Numbered from the stretch's first letter, positions 27,101 to 36,052 are shown. The stretch: 64,000 nucleotides of DNA from an uncultured Bacteriovorax sp. (GCA_946481315.1 CAMLMH010000011.1:1-64000); one strand, 5' to 3'. A program made the numbers and translations. The notes: generated from the sequence alone by a model not told the origin.

Positions 27101-27380
27101 AGTGGAGTTTATCTTCGATTTGTTTTTTTAGATCTTTAACTGATGTTGCAAGAGACTTGGATTCTTTTTCCAGGCGATGAGTAAATTCATTCATCATTAC
27201 TCTGGTTTTCGAGAATAAATCAGCTCCGTCGGAATTCTGATTGATCTGATCCATGAGAGCGTTGGATTCATTCATCAAGTCATTGAAGCTTAAAACTTTC
27301 AGGTAGTCTGAAAAATTAGCTTCTTTTTTTAGGCTTTTCCATTCACCCAGATCAACCAGGTTGTCGCTGTCGATATTCAT
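27099..27380 (-). CDS. Small helical cytoplasmic protein, unknown
   Basis: 93 residues from the ATG at 27380, preceded by GGGGGAT; an upstream in-frame ATG at 27434 lacks a good SD. The protein is almost wholly helical with heptad-like patterns (LNDLMNESNALMDQINQNS, TRVMMNEFTHRLEKESKSLA, then KDLKKQIEDKLH), so a short coiled coil is likely. It lies downstream of the peroxiredoxin gene on the same strand, but the peroxiredoxin terminator separates them. Function unknown. Confidence 0.65.
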   Translation of the reverse strand: MNIDSDNLVDLGEWKSLKKEANFSDYLKVLSFNDLMNESNALMDQINQNSDGADLFSKTRVMMNEFTHRLEKESKSLATSVKDLKKQIEDKLH

Positions 27381-27512
27381 TCGTAATCCCCCAAAGATTT
27401 CGGGCAATATCGATGATTGGTGATGATCTTTCAATTGAATTTTAGAGGAATGAAGAAATTACAAATAAAGCGGTGGGTTAGAGAAGAAACTTAAGCCGAG
27501 TGGAATAAAAAA

Positions 27513-27528
27513 GGGGGCTTTCGCCCCC
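27513..27528 (-). terminator. Intrinsic terminator of the peroxiredoxin gene
   Basis: GGGGGC-TTTC-GCCCCC stem-loop; on the minus strand it is followed by TTTTTTATT. Confidence 0.88.
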
Positions 27529-27555
27529 ATTAATACCGATTAATCTCGATAAAAA

Positions 27556-28143
27556 TTACTTAAGTTTGCTGAAGTATTCTTGTGAACCGACTGGGTCCGG
27601 CTTCATTGTGGCCTTGCCTTTTGTCCAGCCAGCAGGGCAAACTTCGCCGTGCTTTGCTGTGTATTGGTAAGCTTCAACTGTGCGTAGAACTTCTTCTACA
27701 TTTCTTCCTACTGACAGGTTATTAACTGTGCAGGTCTGAATGATATTTTTGTCATCAATGACGAACACACCACGAAGAGCGACAGCATCGTCTGCCAGGA
27801 CATCGTAGTCACGAGCAATGTTTTTTGTCAGGTCGGCAACCAGCGGGTGCTTCATTTTGCCTAATCCGCCTTTGGTGCGCTCTACCTGCGTCCAGGCAAG
27901 GTGAGAGAAGGCCGAATCTACTGAACAACCAATAACTTCACAGTTTAGTTCTTTGAATTTTGCCAGGTTGTCTTCGAATGCTGTGATTTCTGTCGGACAA
28001 ACGAAAGTAAAATCTAGTGGATAAAAATAAAGAACTTTCCACTTACCAGCAAAGTCCTTGTGCAGAGAGATTTTTTTGATTTCGCCATTAATTACCGCTT
28101 CAGCTGTAAAGTCTGGTGCTGTTTTACCTACGAGTTTAGCCAT
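27556..28143 (-). CDS. Typical 2-Cys peroxiredoxin (AhpC/Prx1 type)
   Basis: 195 residues. Peroxidatic Cys-49 in YPLDFTFVCPTE and resolving Cys about 169 in GEVCPAGW mark a typical 2-Cys peroxiredoxin that forms head-to-tail dimers and reduces H2O2 and organic peroxides. The C-terminal YF (QEYFSKLK) resembles the motif linked with sensitivity to overoxidation, together with a GGLGKM segment at about 90-95. SD AAGGAGG precedes the ATG. No AhpF or thioredoxin reductase is nearby. Confidence 0.93.
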   Translation of the reverse strand: MAKLVGKTAPDFTAEAVINGEIKKISLHKDFAGKWKVLYFYPLDFTFVCPTEITAFEDNLAKFKELNCEVIGCSVDSAFSHLAWTQVERTKGGLGKMKHPLVADLTKNIARDYDVLADDAVALRGVFVIDDKNIIQTCTVNNLSVGRNVEEVLRTVEAYQYTAKHGEVCPAGWTKGKATMKPDPVGSQEYFSKLK

Positions 28144-28199
28144 TGAGTAGCCTCCTTATGTTTTAGGGTGGACAAAGTTGATTCTATTTAGCGAGTCCA

Positions 28200-28228
28200 A
28201 GTTTAGTGGCAACTGTTATTAATATCAA
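28200..28228 (-). promoter_or_regulatory. Promoter of the peroxiredoxin gene
   Basis: On the minus strand TTGATA (28223-28228) and TAAACT (28200-28205) are 17 bases apart, giving a leader of about 50 bases. Confidence 0.5.
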
Positions 28229-28317
28229 GTGGTAATTCCTGTCTGAATGATGGTAAAGTGTAAAAATAACGCAGACTTAAGCAGGCAACCTTTTTCCCGC
28301 CCCCCTCCGGAAATCGT

Positions 28318-28345
28318 TAAAGATTTAGGGCCTTAGCGCCGATAA
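28318..28345 (+). promoter_or_regulatory. FliA (sigma-28)-like promoter upstream of clpP
   Basis: TAAAGATT (28318-28325), 12 bases, then a perfect GCCGATAA (28338-28345). The E. coli consensus has an 11-base gap, so this is one base longer. The clpP ATG is 72 bases downstream. Confidence 0.55.
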
Positions 28346-28416
28346 GACCGGTGAAATCTAACAAACTTCGTCAACTTGAGTGATCTTGTTGAAGTCCTTT
28401 TATGTGGAGAATTTAA

Positions 28417-29037
28417 ATGGATCCAAAAGCTTACATTCCTAATCCAATCGTTATTGAACAAACGGCCCGCGGTGAAAGACAATACGATATTTATTCTCGT
28501 CTTTTGCTCGACCGGATTGTGTTTTTAGGAACGGAAGTAAACGATACCGTTGCCAACTTACTGATCGCGCAGATGCTTTTTCTAGAGCAATCAGATGCTG
28601 AGGCTCCCATTCATTTCTACATCAATAGCCCGGGCGGTTCAGTCTATGCTGGTCTGGGAATTTACGATATTATGCAACACATTTCCTGCCCGGTTTACAC
28701 ATACTGTGTAGGGATGGCCGCTTCTATGGGATCTCTCCTGCTGACAGCGGGAGCTGCAGGCTTCAGACATTCAATGCCGCACTCTCGTATCATGATTCAC
28801 CAGCCTCTTGGTGGGGCCCGCGGACAGGCTTCGGACATTCAGATCCAGGCTAATGAAATTCAGGATCTGAAAAAACAACTTAACGGTATCTATGTTCGTC
28901 ACTCCAGCTCAGGTATGACGATGGAGAGAATAGAGAAAGAAACTGATCGCGACAATTACCTTAACCCGACAAAAGCGGTGGAGATGGGATTAATTGACGT
29001 CATCATCGATAAGAGTGGACGTAAATTAAAAAAATAA
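28417..29037 (+). CDS. clpP: ATP-dependent Clp protease proteolytic subunit
   Basis: 206 residues. Catalytic Ser-103 in [11 protein letters not shown] and His-128 in [10 protein letters not shown] are present, and the N-terminal segment begins [24 protein letters not shown], as usual for ClpP. Fourteen subunits form the degradation chamber fed by ClpX. It lies 43 bases upstream of clpX and is likely cotranscribed with it. No trigger factor gene lies upstream; a peroxiredoxin gene is there instead. The promoter candidate is FliA-like, which would tie protease levels to the motile phase. Confidence 0.96.
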   Translation: MDPKAYIPNPIVIEQTARGERQYDIYSRLLLDRIVFLGTEVNDTVANLLIAQMLFLEQSDAEAPIHFYINSPGGSVYAGLGIYDIMQHISCPVYTYCVGMAASMGSLLLTAGAAGFRHSMPHSRIMIHQPLGGARGQASDIQIQANEIQDLKKQLNGIYVRHSSSGMTMERIEKETDRDNYLNPTKAVEMGLIDVIIDKSGRKLKK

Positions 29038-29080
29038 TTAAGTAATAGTATTTCCAGCATAGCCTTGAAAGGAAAATAAA

Positions 29081-30394
29081 ATGACAAAAGAAAAAGCAAA
29101 TTTCGGAAGTGCGCTTCACTGTAACTTTTGTGGTAAATCGCAAAAGGAAGTAAAAAAATTAATCGCTGGACCAGGCTGTTACATTTGTGATGAATGTATT
29201 GAACTGTGTAACGATATTATTTTTGAAGACTCTCAAAAAAGTAATGCCAAAGCTGTTGTAGACAATGTTCCTAAGCCGCATGAAATTAAAGCCCATCTGG
29301 ATAATTATGTTATCGGTCAGGACCGGGCCAAAAAAATTATCTCGGTTGCCGTTCATAACCACTACAAACGTATTGCTCATAAAGCAGGGGATACACGTAA
29401 AGGTGATGCAGTTGAGCTGGCAAAATCAAATATACTTCTTGCAGGACCAACAGGCTCTGGTAAAACGCTAATCGCTCAGTCACTGGCAAAGTTTCTGAAC
29501 GTTCCTTTCGCCATCGCTGATGCTACGTCACTCACTGAAGCTGGTTACGTCGGGGAAGACGTTGAGAACATCATTTTAAATCTTCTGCAAAACTGTGACT
29601 TCGATGTGGAACGTGCTCAACGCGGAATTGTTTATATCGACGAGATAGATAAGATCGCCAGAAAATCTGAAAACCCGTCAATCACTCGTGACGTTTCGGG
29701 TGAAGGTGTTCAGCAGGCCCTGCTTAAAATTGTTGAAGGTACAATTGCTTCTGTTCCGCCAAAAGGGGGGCGCAAGCATCCTCAACAGGAATTCATTCAG
29801 GTTGATACCAAAAATATTCTTTTCATCTGTGCAGGAGCATTCGTCGGTCTGGATAAGATTATCGAAAAACGTATGACGAAAAGACCAATGGGGTTGATCT
29901 CAGAAAAAACAGAAGCTGAGAAATCAGTGATTGAAAAACTGGGCGGGATTGAGCCGGAAGATTTATCAAAATTCGGTCTGATTCCGGAGTTTATCGGACG
30001 TCTTCCGGTAAATGCGATGCTGTCTGAACTGGATGAAGAAGCATTGGTTGCTATCTTAACAGAACCAAAAAATGCTCTGACAAAACAGTACGCAAAACTT
30101 TTTGAATACGAAGGGATCGAACTGGAATTTGAAAAAGATGCTCTTCGCGAAGTGGCCCGTCAGGCGCTTGAACGTAAAACAGGTGCGCGCGGTCTGCGGG
30201 CAATCCTTGAGCAGTCAATGCTCGACGTTATGTACGATGTTCCGGCCAACGATAAAGTGTGCAAAGTTATTGTCACTGTTGATTCAGTGACCGGTAAAGG
30301 AACACCTAAGCTGGTAGAAGGACCAAGAAAAGCAGCTGCCGGGACAAACAGCGGAACAACAGTTTCCACTAAGAAAAATGTTGAATCAGCATAA
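29081..30394 (+). CDS. clpX: ATP-dependent Clp protease ATP-binding subunit ClpX
   Basis: 437 residues. N-terminal zinc-binding domain with two Cys pairs (HCNFCGKS and CYICDEC), then an AAA+ module with Walker A GPTGSGKT (about 126-133), Walker [12 protein letters not shown], the IGF-like loop region, sensor GRLPV and the C-terminal [12 protein letters not shown]. It unfolds tagged substrates and threads them into ClpP. A Lys/Thr/Gly-rich tail ends the protein. A strong terminator follows. Confidence 0.96.
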   Translation: MTKEKANFGSALHCNFCGKSQKEVKKLIAGPGCYICDECIELCNDIIFEDSQKSNAKAVVDNVPKPHEIKAHLDNYVIGQDRAKKIISVAVHNHYKRIAHKAGDTRKGDAVELAKSNILLAGPTGSGKTLIAQSLAKFLNVPFAIADATSLTEAGYVGEDVENIILNLLQNCDFDVERAQRGIVYIDEIDKIARKSENPSITRDVSGEGVQQALLKIVEGTIASVPPKGGRKHPQQEFIQVDTKNILFICAGAFVGLDKIIEKRMTKRPMGLISEKTEAEKSVIEKLGGIEPEDLSKFGLIPEFIGRLPVNAMLSELDEEALVAILTEPKNALTKQYAKLFEYEGIELEFEKDALREVARQALERKTGARGLRAILEQSMLDVMYDVPANDKVCKVIVTVDSVTGKGTPKLVEGPRKAAAGTNSGTTVSTKKNVESA

Positions 30395-30420
30395 TTATTG
30401 AGAAAAGATGATTTTAATCA

Positions 30421-30444
30421 GGCCCGGTTTTCCGGGCCTTTTTT
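30421..30444 (+). terminator. Intrinsic terminator after clpX
   Basis: GGCCCGG-TTTT-CCGGGCC, then six T. It ends the clpP-clpX unit and isolates the downstream cassette. Confidence 0.93.
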
Positions 30445-30468
30445 ATTTTACAAACCAAAAAATCCGAC

Positions 30469-30489
30469 TATAGTTTGGCATACCAAACT
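30469..30489 (+). promoter_or_regulatory. Promoter with overlapping palindrome before the DUF4266 cassette
   Basis: AGTTTGG-CATA-CCAAACT (30472-30489) is a perfect 7+7 inverted repeat. A -10-like TATAGT (30469-30474) overlaps it; the -35 is weak. The SD CGGAGGA starts five bases after the palindrome. It may be an operator or a leader hairpin. Confidence 0.45.
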
Positions 30490-30506
30490 TTCTCGGAGGA
30501 CCCAGC

Positions 30507-30725
30507 TTGAAAACAGCTTTTGCTATGGCTTGTTTCCTGACATGCCTGTTGTCACTTAGTTCCTGTGCTAATGTAAAACAAATCGATCGCGGACGAATGG
30601 CCTCAAGAATTATGCAACTCGATCCAATTCCGGAAGAGTCGAGTTTCTTAAATGAAGTCAACTCTTACAGTGAAGGTGCCGCCGGCGGTTCCGGTGCAGT
30701 AGGAGGCGGTTGTGGTTGTAACTAA
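30507..30725 (+). CDS. DUF4266-like small lipoprotein with Gly-Cys tail
   Basis: 72 residues, TTG start six bases after CGGAGGA. Lipoprotein signal ends in SLSSC (Cys about 20). The body has the family-like stretch RMASRIMQLDPIP, and the C-terminus is glycine-rich and ends GGGCGCN. The combination of lipobox, 'QLDP' and C-terminal CGC motif fits DUF4266. Genes of this family are commonly found with DUF3570 and ApbE, as here. The tail codons double as the SD (AGGAGG, 30701-30706) of the next gene, which overlaps by 14 bases. The function of the CGC tail is unknown; metal, flavin or thioredoxin-linked chemistry are possibilities. Confidence 0.8.
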   Translation: MKTAFAMACFLTCLLSLSSCANVKQIDRGRMASRIMQLDPIPEESSFLNEVNSYSEGAAGGSGAVGGGCGCN

Positions 30726-31866
30726 AAAATGGACGAGTGCGCTGCTTTCCCTAGGGGCCCTGCTTTCTCAAAATGCTCATGCAGCGATTGAATTAAAAAG
30801 TTTTAAATTTCTCCTGAATTTTCTGGATCAGAATGGAAAAAGCGGAAAGCAGGTTTACGATAATTCCGGCAATGAAAAACTAACTGTTTTTGAACCGATG
30901 GTTTTCGTCGTGGCCAAAGCTGATGAAGATACTGACGTCAGTGCCCAGTTTGTTCTGGATGCCTGGACAGCAGCTTCGGACACAGCTCTTGATGGAAATA
31001 CCGGTGCTTCAGGTGCCGGGATTAAAAATCAGTCCCGTGTCAGCGGTCAACTGGGATATAAAAAAGGAAACGAGCGAAAAAATTGGTCAGCACGATTTGG
31101 TCTCTCCAGTGAATATGATTATCAGTCGTTAAACTTTGGCGGAACGTGGGTAGATTCGTTTGCCGAAGACAACTTCACACTGGCCATCTCTCCCCAATTG
31201 TATCTCGACCAGGCAAAAGATTTCGATTTACGAACTCAACAAGCAAGTGGCTTTAAAGGGAGAGTCATTCATTCCCTGGATATCTCCGGCGCTCAGGTAA
31301 TGACCGAAAATGCTCTCTGGCAATTTGGTTATACGTATATCGGAATGAATGGTTACCTCAATAATATTACCAGCAAAGTACGGGTTTTATCCGAATCAAC
31401 GGACCGTTTCCAGCGTCAGAGTGAGCGTCTACCAACTGATCGCATCCGTCATGCCATTTATACGAAATGGGTCCATGCTTTTAGTGACGATGTGGCCGTG
31501 CATGGTGCTTATCGCTACTACCAGGATGACTGGAAAATAAAAGCACATACTCCGGAAATAGGTGTGCGTATAGCACTCAATGAAGGTGAAAGCTTTCTCA
31601 TTCCATCATTTCGTTACTATACCCAGACGGCTGCAGAGTTTTATCAGGACGTCTTTACCACTTCGCGAGCATTGATGACCAGCGATTCTGATATGGCACA
31701 TTTTCATTCTGAACGCTTGGGGGTCACTTATGGTCAGGGGGGGAAGGAAATCGCCCCATTCGGGCTGAAATCGACCTTAGAATGGACTTTGGGGACTTAT
31801 TACACAACAAGAAGCAATGATCTGAAATATCTGATTGTGCAGACCGGGGCGGGACTCACTTTTTAA
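30712..31866 (+). CDS. DUF3570 outer membrane beta-barrel protein
   Basis: 384 residues, GTG start inside the preceding gene. Signal peptide cleaved near HA-AIE (residue 24). The mature protein has the family's N-terminal FLDQNGKSGKQVYDNSGNE..TVFEPM, then a 'DAWTAASDTALDG' segment, a DY.SL strand, and alternating barrel strands ending in GAGLTF with C-terminal Phe. It is probably an outer-membrane barrel that anchors or exports the DUF4266 partner. It overlaps the ApbE gene by one base. Confidence 0.82.
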   Translation: MVVTKKWTSALLSLGALLSQNAHAAIELKSFKFLLNFLDQNGKSGKQVYDNSGNEKLTVFEPMVFVVAKADEDTDVSAQFVLDAWTAASDTALDGNTGASGAGIKNQSRVSGQLGYKKGNERKNWSARFGLSSEYDYQSLNFGGTWVDSFAEDNFTLAISPQLYLDQAKDFDLRTQQASGFKGRVIHSLDISGAQVMTENALWQFGYTYIGMNGYLNNITSKVRVLSESTDRFQRQSERLPTDRIRHAIYTKWVHAFSDDVAVHGAYRYYQDDWKIKAHTPEIGVRIALNEGESFLIPSFRYYTQTAAEFYQDVFTTSRALMTSDSDMAHFHSERLGVTYGQGGKEIAPFGLKSTLEWTLGTYYTTRSNDLKYLIVQTGAGLTF

Positions 31867-32813
31867 TGAGTGAAGCTTTAAAAATTGAACGCAAAATTAT
31901 GGGTGGCACGTTTATGGTTCAGCTATGGACCAACAATCGTGCTCAACACTCTCGTCTTATCGAAGAGGGACTGGAAAAGCTCAGTGAGCTGGAAAACCGG
32001 CTGACTGATTTTAAAGATTCCCCCTTTAATCAGATCAATACATTTGCCGGAAAAAGAGCCGTTGCCGTTGATGCAGAAACCTTTCAGCTGATAGAAAAAG
32101 CGCAGAATTTTTCCCGGGAAAGCGGAGGCGTTTTTGATATCAGTTACGCTACGGTTGGAGCTTTATGGCGAGAGGCCAGAAGAAGCGGAGTCTTGCCTGA
32201 TCCTCAGGTGATTGCCGAAAGAAAAAAACTTATCAATTTCCAGAGTATTGAGCTGAATTCTGTAAACCTGACCGTGTATTTGCCCGATGAACGTATGCGT
32301 ATAGGTCTCGGGGGCATAGGAAAAGGTTATGCTGTTGATAAACTTTATCAGTTTTTGCTTGAGCAGGGGCTGGTGAATTTTTTGGTTGATGGTTCAGGTG
32401 ATGTACGCGTTCATTCGACAATAGATGCACCGAGACCATGGCGTTTAGGAATTAAAAATCCCTTTGCCGAAGGCCAGGACAAAAAGATTGGATATGTAGC
32501 TCTGGCAAATGGTGCACTGGCCACTTCCGGCGATTATATAAATTATGTAAGAAGAGAAGACCTGGACCGCAAATTTCATCACGTCATTGATCCTTTGACC
32601 GGCGAACCCAGTCACGGAATTGTCAGCAGTACGATTCTTGCTCCAACGGCCCTGGAAGCAGACCTGAATGCCACGACAGTCATGATCATGGAAGTGACGA
32701 AGGCCCTGGAGTGGCTTAAACTTAAACAACTTGCCGGTTTTCTGGTAAAAGCGGACGGGACAGTTTTGATGTCTCAGAAGGCTATGCAACTTATGCAGGG
32801 GAAACAAAAATGA
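31866..32813 (+). CDS. apbE: FAD:protein FMN transferase (ApbE family)
   Basis: 315 residues. ApbE landmarks: RKIMGGTFMVQLW, RLTDFKDSPFNQIN, SGGVFDISYATVGALW, GLGGIGKGYAVDKL (about 142-155), VDGSGDVRV, ALATSGDYINY, HHVIDPLTGEPSHG, and the metal-binding Asp near the C-terminus in LEADLNATTVMIM. The enzyme attaches FMN through a phosphoester to Thr/Ser of target proteins. Most characterised ApbE proteins are exported lipoproteins; this one has no signal peptide, so the predicted site is cytoplasmic unless the start is wrong. The target may be a cassette protein before export. Overlaps the thioredoxin gene by four bases. Confidence 0.88.
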   Translation: MSEALKIERKIMGGTFMVQLWTNNRAQHSRLIEEGLEKLSELENRLTDFKDSPFNQINTFAGKRAVAVDAETFQLIEKAQNFSRESGGVFDISYATVGALWREARRSGVLPDPQVIAERKKLINFQSIELNSVNLTVYLPDERMRIGLGGIGKGYAVDKLYQFLLEQGLVNFLVDGSGDVRVHSTIDAPRPWRLGIKNPFAEGQDKKIGYVALANGALATSGDYINYVRREDLDRKFHHVIDPLTGEPSHGIVSSTILAPTALEADLNATTVMIMEVTKALEWLKLKQLAGFLVKADGTVLMSQKAMQLMQGKQK

Positions 32814-33247
32814 AAAAAATTTTGATTGGTTTAATTGGCTTTTTTTGTCTGCAGCAGCTACAGGCTGAAACGATTCAGAATTTCGAATTGCCGGTCCACA
32901 ATCAGGATAAAATTTTTAAAATGGAGGAGCAAAAAGGAAAGACAGTTGTGCTTAATTTTTTTGCCAGCTGGTGCATAGCATGCATACAGGAAATGCCGGA
33001 ATTAAATGCTCTCAAAAATAAATATTCTTCTGCTGATTATGTTTTTGTGGCCATCAATGCTGGCGATAAACCTAACCAGATTAAGAAATTACTTTCCAAA
33101 TACCACTTCGACTTTCTCATTCTGGAGGATGTCACTAAGGCCGTAAGTAAAAAGTTAGGTGTGAATGAATTACCCAGAACAATGGTCATTTCTCCAGCGG
33201 GAGAAATTATCTACAGCAGTTCAACACCACCAAAAAATTTAAAATAG
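32810..33247 (+). CDS. TlpA/ResA-like periplasmic thioredoxin
   Basis: 145 residues with a signal peptide (LQQLQA-ET). The redox motif is CIAC in FFASWCIACIQEMPELNAL (about 53-56). The cis-Pro lies in NELPRTMVISPAG. Such proteins reduce disulfides of specific periplasmic partners; the obvious candidate is the CGC tail of the DUF4266 lipoprotein encoded at the head of the same operon. Length is short but typical of minimal TlpA domains. Confidence 0.85.
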   Translation: MKKILIGLIGFFCLQQLQAETIQNFELPVHNQDKIFKMEEQKGKTVVLNFFASWCIACIQEMPELNALKNKYSSADYVFVAINAGDKPNQIKKLLSKYHFDFLILEDVTKAVSKKLGVNELPRTMVISPAGEIIYSSSTPPKNLK

Positions 33248-33411
33248 TCGGATATTTTTTCCCTTTAATTTTTTTAACTTACACTTTCTTACAAAGTGCC
33301 CCTATCGGGCAAGCTTGAAAAAACCTAAGGTTAGCTAGGGTGATCAGCAATAACTGTTTATTTACTCAGGGAAAAAAAGCAATTTATACCATTTCTTTTA
33401 TTTTGCTTCTT

Positions 33412-33440
33412 TTGCATTTTTCATGTCATGATTTTATTAG
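33412..33440 (+). promoter_or_regulatory. Weak promoter candidate for lon
   Basis: TTGCAT (33412-33417) and TATTAG (33435-33440), 17 bases apart, lie within the 270-base gap between the thioredoxin gene and lon. No clear heat-shock promoter or terminator was seen in the gap; a small GCCC/GGGC hairpin lies at about 33298-33310. Confidence 0.3.
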
Positions 33441-33517
33441 ACCCTATGGTTCTCTGAGGACGTCAAGAAGTGACCCCGAGATACTATAAGAAGTTAACAA
33501 GTAGTGCAGGAGGTACT

Positions 33518-35926
33518 ATGTCGCAAGCCTGGTCCGAGTCAAAAAAGTTCCCACTTCTTCCACTGAGGGACATGATTATTTTCCCTCACATGGTAGTACC
33601 TCTATTCGTGGGAAGAGAAAAATCAATCTCAGCGCTTGAAGAGGCACAAAGAAACAACAACGAAATTTTCCTGGTCACTCAAAAAGACGCCAGCGTTTTA
33701 AATCCTGATCGCGAAGACATTTATGAAGTGGGTGTTGTGGTCAACATCATTCAAATGCTTCGTCTGCCGGACAATACTGTAAAAGTATTAATTGAAGGAA
33801 AATATCGCGCACGTATTAAATCATTCGAATCTGGTCCGGAAGGATATTTTGCAGAAGTAGATAAGTGTGTATCAGAAACAAGGGATCCAGTTACTCTGGA
33901 AGCTACCATCAGAAGCATCAAAGGAATCTTTGAACAGTATGTGAAGCTTAATAAGAGAATTCCTCCTGAACTTCTCATGAGCATTTCTTCTATCACTGAC
34001 CCTTCACGTCTGGCCGACATTATGGTTGCCCACCTGACTATGAAGATCGCTGAAAAGCAGGAAATTCTTGAAGCAGTGGAAGTCGGTAGACGACTTGAAC
34101 TGTTACTGGAAAAAATGCAGGGTGAAATCGAAATCATTAATGTTGAAAGGCGCATCCGTACACGCGTAAAAACGCAGATGGAGAAGTCGCAGAAAGAGTA
34201 CTATCTGAATGAGCAGATGAATGCGATTCAGAAAGAATTAGGACAGAAAGATGATGGCAAGTCCGACATCCAGGAGATGGAAGAAAAACTTGCTGCCAAG
34301 AAAATGCCTGATGAAGCTCGTGAAAAAACAGCAAAGGAACTTAAAAAACTTAAGTCAATGTCTCCAATGTCTGCTGAATCAGCAGTCGTTCGTAACTATG
34401 TTGACTGGATGCTTTCACTACCATGGGATGAATACACGACTGATAATAATTCCGTAGCGCGAGCAAAAGAAATATTAGACGATCACCATTATGGAATGAA
34501 AGATGTTAAAGAAAGAATTGTTGAATACCTTGCTGTTCGTTCTTTATTAAAAGAAGAAGGTAAAGGAACAATTCTGTGTCTGTCTGGTCCTCCGGGAGTA
34601 GGTAAGACATCAATCGCTAAATCCCTTGCTGAATCTCTAGGACGTTCATTCCAGAGAATCGCGCTTGGTGGTGTTCGTGATGAATCAGAAATCCGTGGAC
34701 ACAGAAGAACTTACGTTGGAGCAATGCCAGGTAAGATCATGATGGCCTTGAAAAAAGCCGGAACATCAAATCCGCTTATCCTACTGGATGAGATTGATAA
34801 AATGTCATCAGATATGCGTGGCGATCCTGCAGCAGCAATGCTTGAAGTTCTTGATCCAGAGCAAAACAAAAATTTCTCTGATCACTATATTGAAGTAGAG
34901 TACGACCTTTCTAAAGTTATGTTCATCATGACTGCTAACGACCTGGGGAAAATTCCGGGGCCGTTGAGAGACCGTATGGAAATCATCCACCTTTCTGGTT
35001 ACACTCCTCAGGAGAAACTGGAAATTGGTAAACGTTATTTGCTGAAAAAAGCGGTTAAATCAAATGGTCTGACTGATCATGAGATCCAGATCGGTGATAC
35101 AGCAATGACAGATATCATCCGTGGATGGTCAAAAGAAGCTGGTGTCCGTGAATTCGAAAGACTTCTGAATACCGTTGTAAGAAAAATTGCTACTGAAGTT
35201 GTTACTAAAGAAGTACCAGGCGGGAAGAAATTCAACGTCACTTCAAAACAACTTCCGAAATACTTAGGACCTAGAAGATTTGACAGCACTGATATTGAAC
35301 AAGGTGCTCAGGTTGGATTGGTTAACGGACTGGCATGGACCAGTGTAGGTGGTGAACTCCTGCATATTGAAGTTGTAACAGTGGAAGGAACAGGGAAGAT
35401 TCAGATTACTGGTAAATTAGGTGAAGTGATGCAGGAATCGGCGAAAGCAGCACTCAGCTACGTTCGTTCAATATCCAGCCGTCTGGGAATCGGAGCTGAA
35501 TGGTATAACAAAAACGATATTCATATTCACGTCCCGGAAGGCGCGACACCAAAAGATGGTCCATCTGCCGGTGTGACAATGGTTACGGCCCTGACGTCAG
35601 CGATTACTGGAATTCCAGTTCATCAAAATGTGGCAATGACGGGTGAAGTAACAATCAGAGGACGTGTTCTTCCGATTGGCGGATTAAAAGAAAAACTTCT
35701 TGCTGCAAAACACGCTGGTGTGAAGACAGTTGTTATCCCGGCGAAAAACGTAAAAGACCTGGCCGAAGTTCCTCAGGAAATTCAGGAAGGACTTGAAATT
35801 CATCCATGTGATCATGTTGAACAAGTTCTGAAAATTGCTCTTGAGCTTAACCAGCCTGAAAAATTCATGCAGGTTGTTGGCTTAAAAGTAGTTGATGGCG
35901 ATCGCTCAATGGAAGTTGCTAACTAA
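33518..35926 (+). CDS. lon: ATP-dependent protease Lon
   Basis: 802 residues from the ATG at 33518, which has a strong AGGAGGT seven bases upstream; an in-frame GTG at 33470 would add 16 residues without support. N-terminal substrate domain (FPLLPLRDMIIFPHMVVPLF), Walker A GPPGVGKTS (about 357), Walker B ILLDEIDKM, and the Ser-Lys protease dyad Ser about 683 in DGPSAGVTM and Lys about 726 in GGLKEKLLAA. Normal full-length LonA. It is followed by a strong terminator. Confidence 0.96.
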   Translation: MSQAWSESKKFPLLPLRDMIIFPHMVVPLFVGREKSISALEEAQRNNNEIFLVTQKDASVLNPDREDIYEVGVVVNIIQMLRLPDNTVKVLIEGKYRARIKSFESGPEGYFAEVDKCVSETRDPVTLEATIRSIKGIFEQYVKLNKRIPPELLMSISSITDPSRLADIMVAHLTMKIAEKQEILEAVEVGRRLELLLEKMQGEIEIINVERRIRTRVKTQMEKSQKEYYLNEQMNAIQKELGQKDDGKSDIQEMEEKLAAKKMPDEAREKTAKELKKLKSMSPMSAESAVVRNYVDWMLSLPWDEYTTDNNSVARAKEILDDHHYGMKDVKERIVEYLAVRSLLKEEGKGTILCLSGPPGVGKTSIAKSLAESLGRSFQRIALGGVRDESEIRGHRRTYVGAMPGKIMMALKKAGTSNPLILLDEIDKMSSDMRGDPAAAMLEVLDPEQNKNFSDHYIEVEYDLSKVMFIMTANDLGKIPGPLRDRMEIIHLSGYTPQEKLEIGKRYLLKKAVKSNGLTDHEIQIGDTAMTDIIRGWSKEAGVREFERLLNTVVRKIATEVVTKEVPGGKKFNVTSKQLPKYLGPRRFDSTDIEQGAQVGLVNGLAWTSVGGELLHIEVVTVEGTGKIQITGKLGEVMQESAKAALSYVRSISSRLGIGAEWYNKNDIHIHVPEGATPKDGPSAGVTMVTALTSAITGIPVHQNVAMTGEVTIRGRVLPIGGLKEKLLAAKHAGVKTVVIPAKNVKDLAEVPQEIQEGLEIHPCDHVEQVLKIALELNQPEKFMQVVGLKVVDGDRSMEVAN

Positions 35927-35963
35927 GTCTCGTTTTGTAAATCTCAATGACATCCATAAAAAG

Positions 35964-35990
35964 AAGCCCCAGAAATGGGGCTTTTTTTTT
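35964..35990 (+). terminator. Intrinsic terminator after lon
   Basis: AAGCCCC (35964-35970) pairs with GGGGCTT (35977-35983), followed by a T9-10 run. Confidence 0.93.
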
Positions 35991-36052
35991 CTTATTTATT
36001 GGACTTTTTTTCCTTCAATAAATATTTCACTACTCAAGCTAGAATTTACTTT

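Noticed and set aside
28367..28395. Imperfect inverted repeat CTTCGTCAAC / GTTGAAG before clpP
   Set aside because: Arms are imperfect with a 12-base loop and do not match a known heat-shock operator such as CIRCE.
33751..34155. 134-residue minus-strand reading frame inside lon
   Set aside because: Fully inside a strongly conserved gene, low-complexity translation, no SD.
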